DNA of 64,000 nucleotides. It comes from Nephrocerus scutellatus. Lineage: Eukaryota > Arthropoda > Insecta > Diptera > Pipunculidae. The stretch is taken from positions 15,859,462-15,923,461 of the forward strand of contig OX352763.1 in assembly GCA_947095585.1 (NCBI GenBank). The letters are read 5' to 3'. A model generated the notes under the pieces. It ran no database searches, was not told where the DNA came from, and worked only from the letters and a program-made list of their open reading frames with translations. The position numbers and the translations under genes are program-made. This document shows, piece after piece, positions 58,656-64,000 of the stretch (position 1 is the stretch's first letter; each line of letters starts with the position of its first letter).

Positions 58656-59331
58656 CTATTGAGCTCAATGATTTTATGATGTCGACATAGCAGTAAATCC
58701 CGTAGATCTCATCATTATATGTAGAGTCTTCCCAATTGTGAGGAAGGACTCACAATTAGGGCCAACAATTTCAGCAATTCCTCTCGAAATTTTCTAGAAA
58801 CGCATTGGCTTCGCGCCAAAAATGAACATCGATAGGGTGGACATGTATCTGCACGGTAGCATTTGTGGGACACGACAGTGGGAAAGCTCATACTTTCTCT
58901 AATATTGTTAGCTTTATTTTTTAAAGAATAAGTAGATGCAAGACAACAAAAACAGAAACACAAAAAATTTAGTTCGCTTTTATTTTCTCTTCTAATTGTT
59001 TTCGTTTTATTTTTCGTTCATTGGATTATTTTCTTCAGTTTTTAATTTTCGTTTACTAATGTAATTATTTTACACTAAATAAAATAATTACACACAATCT
59101 TCTATATCGATTACAAATAACACACAACAGTACAGCGGAATTTAGTTACATATTTCTGTTGTCGTCGTATGTCTGCGTTGTGTAATGATATTCGCCACAT
59201 AAATATCACAGATTTTCGTTGTTGTTGTTGTTATTCAAATTTAAGATTTTTACGCTTTATTGTTGTAAAATAGAGAAATTTATCTCTTGAACGGGATATT
59301 TAAATTGAATGCTGAAATACTCGAATATAAT
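58656..59331. other. No gene recognised
   Basis: AT-rich downstream region of the TMEM205-like gene (minus strand); GTTGTTGTTGTTG run at 59218-59230. Confidence 0.5.
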
Positions 59332-59337
59332 TTTATT
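59332..59337 (-). terminator. Polyadenylation signal AATAAA of the TMEM205-like gene
   Basis: Minus-strand AATAAA about 100 bases after the stop codon. Other AATAAA copies occur nearby in this AT-rich DNA, so the choice is tentative. Confidence 0.4.
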
Positions 59338-59434
59338 TACTTTTACGCTATTACACTTTAATACATGGGGGGGGCGAGAAACCCCATTAGGTGTAGATGT
59401 ACCCAAGCTGATAGCAATCTCGAGCAATCATCGC

Positions 59435-60154
59435 TTAGCTGACGCTTATCTTTGAAGCAAGATATTGCAGGTGCAGAAAGGCGCAACCAAGCACAGCCAT
59501 ATTGCCCATTGCTACAGTCATGTGAATACGACGGAAGGCCTTGTGTATCCGCTGGTAGTGTGGACACTTGACCAAATCTCCCAGTTCGAGTGTTCCGACC
59601 TCCTCGCCACTGCCGACATTGACTTCGAACTTGTGCTTTTCACGCATCAACCGAAGCAGCGGTGGTGCCAGATACAACCGGACAGCAACCTCAATGACAG
59701 CGCAAAGTGTCAGTGCGATCAGCTGAATGTACGAAGAGTATTCCCAGCGACCAGCGATCACCTTAATGAACAGGATCAGAGTGCATATGCTGAGCACCGA
59801 ATTGAGGGCGAAATATTTGGGGAACAAAATCTGTTGACACAGACCGAATGTGTGTCGTGGCAGGGAAAAGTACAGTGAGAGACCTGCGAATTGATTCAAA
59901 ATATAATTTCTGCTATTCTTGAATTTATTTCTTTGCTCTTTGCCTTACCTGATACGAAAGTCATCCAAATCTGGGCGCCAAAATGTGTCGCAAACGCTCC
60001 CAAATAGCAGACTAATGCGAGACCGTTTTTCTTCTGTCTCGACTTAAGGGCAGCATCCTTACTTTCTAGAATATTAGGCCAAACTGATAGCAGAACAAAT
60101 GACAGAATAGTGATGGCGATAATGTGGGCTGGTTGTGTGGTTTTTGTTAGAACC
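59435..60154 (-). CDS. TMEM205-like multi-pass membrane protein, last two exons (partial)
   Basis: Two exons on the minus strand: 60154-59949 and 59883-59435, joined across a 65-base intron (59948-59884) with donor GTAAGG and acceptor TTCGCAG. The join gives MTFVSG|LSLYFSLPRHTFGL, the hallmark of the TMEM205/DUF4149 family, whose human member is a small multi-pass protein linked to cisplatin resistance. Hydrophobic segments: AHIIAITILSFVLLSV and LALVCYLGAFATHFGAQIW in the first exon; FALNSVLSICTLILFIKV, YIQLIALTLCAVIEVAV and MTVAMGNMAVLGCAFLHL in the second. It ends KISVS then TAA. The acceptor of the first shown exon (TTACAG, 60160-60155) implies at least one earlier exon, phase 2, not found. 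The symbol of the fly orthologue is not known to me. Confidence 0.88.
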
Positions 60155-60174
60155 CTGTAACGAAATAGAAACAC

Positions 60175-60689
60175 GTAGCGTTTAGTGTGAAAGTGTTGGT
60201 TGTTTTTTTGTTTTTGTGTTCTGGCATTCTAGCATTCTGGTATTTTTGGTGCAACAGATGCGTTCAATTGCATTTGCATATTCACAAATATATCTACATG
60301 TGTACTTAGAAGCATATATTTAGAAAAATCATCTTGGCCTACGTGAGAAAATGCATGCAATCAGATGCGCATTCGATACAGCCAGACGTTGGTGCATTGT
60401 GTTTACTTTTATTTAATTTTAACCAACAAACGAATCAAAAAGAAAAAAAAAGAAAAATTTGTAGTTTTTTTCAATGTGGCGCCAATCGATTTCGATGCCT
60501 CGACAGTGTTGATTTATGGTAAATTGTAACACTAAATGGCAATGCATTGACAGTGCGATTAAGATGCTTATCATAGTATGGTGTGAGTGAGAATTAAGAA
60601 GAATTTTATTTTATTACCAAGAAGAGAAAAATGGTAATACATATAATTAATAATAACTCAGTAATAACTTAATGCCTTAACTTCAAGGC
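60175..60689. other. Presumed intron or upstream region of the TMEM205-like gene
   Basis: No exon with start codon was recognised. AT-rich. Confidence 0.45.
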
Positions 60690-60815
60690 ATGCAGTCATC
60701 AGCATAATAGGACGAATAATACAGAATGCTCTAGAATTGCAGGTGGCCGTAACTATCTCTGACTGGTGGAAGTGCGATCAAACCTCCACGTGGTGGCCGC
60801 TGGTAATTTTCAAAA
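60690..60815. repeat. Dispersed repeat family Y, copy 2
   Basis: Matches 46815-46930 (CATCAGCATAATAG, CTGACTGGTGGAAGTGCG, GTGGCCGCTGG). It directly borders the C-rich minisatellite. Confidence 0.6.
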
Positions 60816-60817
60816 AT

Positions 60818-61540
60818 CTCAAAATATCCTCAAGAACCCTTCAGACCACCTAAAGACCCCCTCAAGACCCGACTAAATATCCTCACAAAACTCCCTCGAG
60901 ACCCCCCCCCCAAGACTACTCAAAGACTCCCTCAAGACCTTCTTAAGACTAAACTCACGACTCTCTCAGAACCCCCTCAAGACCACCTAAACACCCCACT
61001 AAAGACCATCTCAAGACTCCCCTTAAAAAAACCCTCAAGACCACTCTCAAGACCACCTCAAGACCCGACTAAATATCCTCACAAAACCCACGACTCTCTC
61101 AGAACCCCCTCAAGACCACCTAAACACCCCACTAAAGACCATCTCAAGACTCACCTTAAAAAACCCTCAAGACCACTCTCAAGACCACCTCAAGACCCGA
61201 CTAAATATCCTCACAAAACTCCCTCGAGACCCCCCCCCCCAAGACTACTCAAAGACTCCCTCAAGACCTTCTTAAGACTAAACTCACGACTCTCTCAGAA
61301 CCCCCTCAAGACCACCTAAACACCCCACTAAAGACCATCTCAAGACTCCCCTTAAAAACCCCTCAAGACCACTCTCAAGACCACCTCAAGACCACCCTCC
61401 AGTAATCCCTTTAATACTCCCTTAACATCATCTCAAGACGCCCGTATAAGCCAATCAACATCCCACTCAAAATCCACTTTAAACCCCCTCAAGACCCATC
61501 ACATGAATCACCTCAAGAACCATCTCAAGACCCACCTGAA
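60818..61540. repeat. C-rich minisatellite with higher-order units
   Basis: Degenerate units of about 12-14 bases on the theme CTCAAGACCACC, almost without G runs on the plus strand. Larger units begin at CCCGACTAAATATCCTCAC at 60868, 61064 and 61196 (196 then 132 apart). The second lacks a block of about 64 bases, including a C10 run, that the first and third share. Confidence 0.9.
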
Positions 61541-61547
61541 GACCCCC

Positions 61548-61808
61548 CGAAAAGTCCTACCCCAAAAATGCGTACGAGACTTACTAACAGATTTGTAATG
61601 GAAAAAACGTGACAGAATGAGATATAAGACCCTGCTAAAACCACCTTAAGATCTCCTCAAGACCACCTCTGACCCCCATAACACTCCCCTCGAGTCCCCA
61701 TAAGAACACCCCTAAAGACTTGTTTCCGAAAAGTCTTCCACAGAAATTCGTGCAAGACCGTCAACTCACAGCATTAGAATGAAAAAAGCGTGACAGAATG
61801 ACATATAT
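61548..61808. repeat. Direct duplication after the minisatellite
   Basis: GAAAAGTC...ACGTGACAGAATGAGATATA (61548-61626) recurs as GAAAAGTC...GCGTGACAGAATGACATATA (61727-61808), about 180 bases apart with minisatellite-like text between. Confidence 0.8.
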
Positions 61809-61965
61809 ATAAACCGACAAAAAGACGTAGGAAAGTTAATATAAAATCATTTAACAAGTCCCGATTTTTTAAAAAATAAATAACTTTTTAAAACAATTGA
61901 AATAAATGCATTTTTTTGGAGTTATTTCATTATGAAAAAATTTCTATACATTTTTGGGACTTATT
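61809..61965. other. No gene recognised
   Basis: AT-rich spacer. Confidence 0.5.
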
Positions 61966-62208
61966 TCATACTGAAGCAGCTGCTTTTGGTTTCGGTGTTT
62001 TAGCCTTAACAGCACCACCTGCCTTTTTAATGGTTTTAGCTTTAGCTTTTTCAGTTTTTTTCTTCTCTACCTCTTTTTAAGTAACTGCAGATTTTTTCAC
62101 TTTCTTCTCGCCAGATGTAACTTTTTTGACTGCTGTTGCTGACTTCTTTTTCGCTGCGGTGACTGCCTTCTTCTTCTCAGAGAATTTTGACTTTGGCGCT
62201 TTATTATT
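61966..62208 (-). pseudogene. Histone H1-like C-terminal tail pseudogene
   Basis: The minus strand reads NNKAPKSKFSEKKKAVTAA, then KKKSATAVKKVTSGEKKVKK, SAVT, an in-frame TAA (62077-62079), KEVEKKKTEKAKAKTIKKAG, and GAVKAKTPKPKAAASV before TGA. The Lys/Ala/Pro-rich repeats are those of the linker histone H1 tail, which binds linker DNA. The globular domain is absent and no histone stem-loop was seen 3' of the stop. The composition could also arise in another basic protein. Confidence 0.55.
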
Positions 62209-62879
62209 ATAGTCGCGTCTATTATAATATTAAAAAAATATAATCTTCATTATTACTTTTCTGACTTTTAAGAATGTTTAATGTATAAAAAAAAACCCGG
62301 TCAATACCGTGCAGGTTGATGCATTTATGTAAAAAAGTATGCTTTTATTTTTTACCATATGTGAAATGTTAATACAAACAGACGACTTCATCAAATTATA
62401 CCACATGCTGAGTCTTAAGGCAAACAGCCGCCAGTTGTTTACTCACAACGTTTAAAAATACTAAAATACTAAATTTATTCATCAATAATAATATTTAATC
62501 CTTCGGACAAGAACCGGTCAATGCAATTTATACTTTAACAGTTAAGAGAAGAATGTTTGTATTCAGCATAGCAATGTATACGACTGGTATAATGTATATG
62601 TTTAAAACATTTCTAAGAAAAACTCAACTAATAAGCCCATTGGTAGTCTCTGATAAAGAATACGTGTTATTATCTTCCTTTAATGAAGAAGAACTGTTGA
62701 ACGTCAACAGTGTATCGAGTTCATAAAGCTTATCACCTCTGAAGACATTTATTTACCTAATATACCGCCCATTATTTTCTTGATGTAGAAAATTTGCTGC
62801 AAGAAATACTATCGGATTTAAAACTATCCCACAAGATCTTCGAAACATCAATAAATATTTTAAAGTCCTAGGCTTAAAG
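62209..62879. other. No gene recognised
   Basis: AT-rich, nothing recognised. Confidence 0.5.
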
Positions 62880-63240
62880 AAATGATCAAACCCTATTTAA
62901 ATGGACTAGTAGCTACCTTCTGACCGTTCAATCGTATTGGACGGTTTTAAGTTCAGTGTTCACCGTATAAATGCTGGTACAAGGCTCTCTTTTATCTTTA
63001 TTAATCTCCTCTTCTGTTCGCGCTTGTGTCAGTTGTCAGTAGATTACATCTTTTGCTAATAAAAGTCTACTAAACTCGCAGATAGACTAAAATCGAGAAA
63101 AAATGAAATGAAAATTGGAGTAGTACCTGCGTTCTGACCGTTCAAACGATGGACGGTTTTAAGTTCAATCTTCACCGTATAAATGCTGGTAAATATTTCT
63201 CAAGGCTCTCTTTTATCACCGACACATACGTGTAAATATG
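62880..63240 (+). mobile_element. Two short copies of a CR1/jockey-like RT segment
   Basis: A segment starting TTCTGACCGTTCAA and reading DGFKFSVHRINAG then a broken VPQGSL-type stretch occurs at about 62915-63000 and again at 63130-63225. The same segment is in the LINE at 5890-5975. Confidence 0.7.
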
Positions 63241-63705
63241 TAAGAGTCAGAGTCAAGGATTTCAAGTTAATGATTGAGAAGGAGTGGAGGAACATTATCT
63301 GCCATTGGACTCTTTTAAGGTAATTAAGAACAATTAATTGTGTTTATGACAAGAATTACACTAAGAAATGTGCATTTGTGCAAATCTAAAAAAACGATGG
63401 AAATTATTTTTTCTTTGTCGTTCATAAAGCAATAAAAGCTCACGACTCGCTTGTAATTTAAATCTGCCTGAAAACACACTCATAACCGTTTGAATTTCAG
63501 CAACAAGTTCATGGTCAATATTACGGATTTTACGAGGCTTTCTTAATAGAATGCAATGAGTATGTCATATGACAAATTGTTGATGAATTTATGAGTCAGA
63601 AAAAAAATTCGCTCATTATTTAAGTTTACTTGAGATTTTCGTTTGAATTATATCAGATACTTTGAATGTGTGTTATGTTTTCAAACTTTGCAACTTTACA
63701 GATTT
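63241..63705. other. No gene recognised
   Basis: AT-rich, nothing recognised. Confidence 0.5.
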
Positions 63706-64000
63706 AAACTGAAGGCTGAAGGGATGCTGACCCCAGACAACATAGACTACACCATTCCGCAACTCCTTTTCAACAAAAACTTTCAGGTAACTTTCCCCTC
63801 CAGATCATTCTGGGATGAAGACGCTAACTTGGAAGATGAACATATTCATTTTTACACAGACGGGTCAAAAACTGATGACGGAGTCGGCGGAGGTGTTTTC
63901 TCAAAAAAGCTAAATCTTAGCCTCTCTTTCCGTCTTCCAAATCACTGTAGTGTTTTCCACGCTGAAATTATGTCGATCTTGGCTGAAGAGAAACGTAATA
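63706..64000 (+). mobile_element. LINE RNase H domain, open and running off the window
   Basis: One frame stays open to the window end: MLTPDNIDYTIPQLLFNKNF, then SFWDEDANLEDEHIHFYTDG, SKTDDGVGGGVFSKKLNLSL, FRLPNHCSVFHAEIMSILAE. TDGS and HAE carry the first Asp and the Glu of an RNase H active site, as in R1/LOA/jockey-like LINEs. No stop or shift in about 295 bases, so it is younger than the other LINE pieces or under recent constraint. Confidence 0.85.

Noticed and set aside
59465..59878. 137-codon open frame on the plus strand
   Set aside because: It is the antisense shadow of the TMEM205-like exon, which has matching splice sites and family motifs.

Overview
The window looks like AT-rich, intron-rich chromosomal DNA from a higher fly (Diptera; a large, repeat-laden genome such as a tephritid is plausible, but that is inference). 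The signs are one exon of a Popeye-domain gene (bves), a TMEM205-like membrane-protein gene with a 65-base intron, and dense decayed transposons of kinds usual in flies. No prokaryotic operons, rRNA or CRISPR arrays were seen. Only two host protein genes can be supported over 64 kb, and both are partial.

Layout. 0-33 kb: a graveyard of non-LTR retrotransposon pieces (RTE-like, CR1/jockey-like and R1/LOA-like), mariner/Tc1 transposase remnants, tRNA-derived SINEs, Helitron-like elements and a modular repeat with subterminal inverted repeats. 33.3-34.2 kb (+): the first coding exon of bves, ending at a clear GTAAGT donor; no later bves exon was recognised downstream, so intron 1 may be very long. 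34.2-59.3 kb: more element debris, including a perfect 67-bp snapback inverted repeat at 36.84-37.01 kb, a head-to-head modular repeat cluster at 47.5-48.4 kb, and a Pif1/Helitron helicase fragment at 49.7 kb. 59.4-60.2 kb (-): two exons of the TMEM205-like gene. 60.7-61.8 kb: a strand-asymmetric, C-rich minisatellite. 61.97-62.2 kb (-): a histone H1-tail-like pseudogene. 63.7-64.0 kb (+): the start of an open RNase H domain from a LINE that runs off the window.

The two genes have no evident shared pathway. Popeye proteins are cAMP-binding three-pass membrane proteins; TMEM205-family proteins are multi-pass membrane proteins of poorly defined role. The main content is transposon natural history: nested insertions (a SINE in mariner, a SINE abutting a LINE), internal deletions, 5'-truncated LINE tails with GAT-rich ends, and non-autonomous families that share end structures. 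All assignments come from reading translations and repeat alignments by eye; none was confirmed by a database search.
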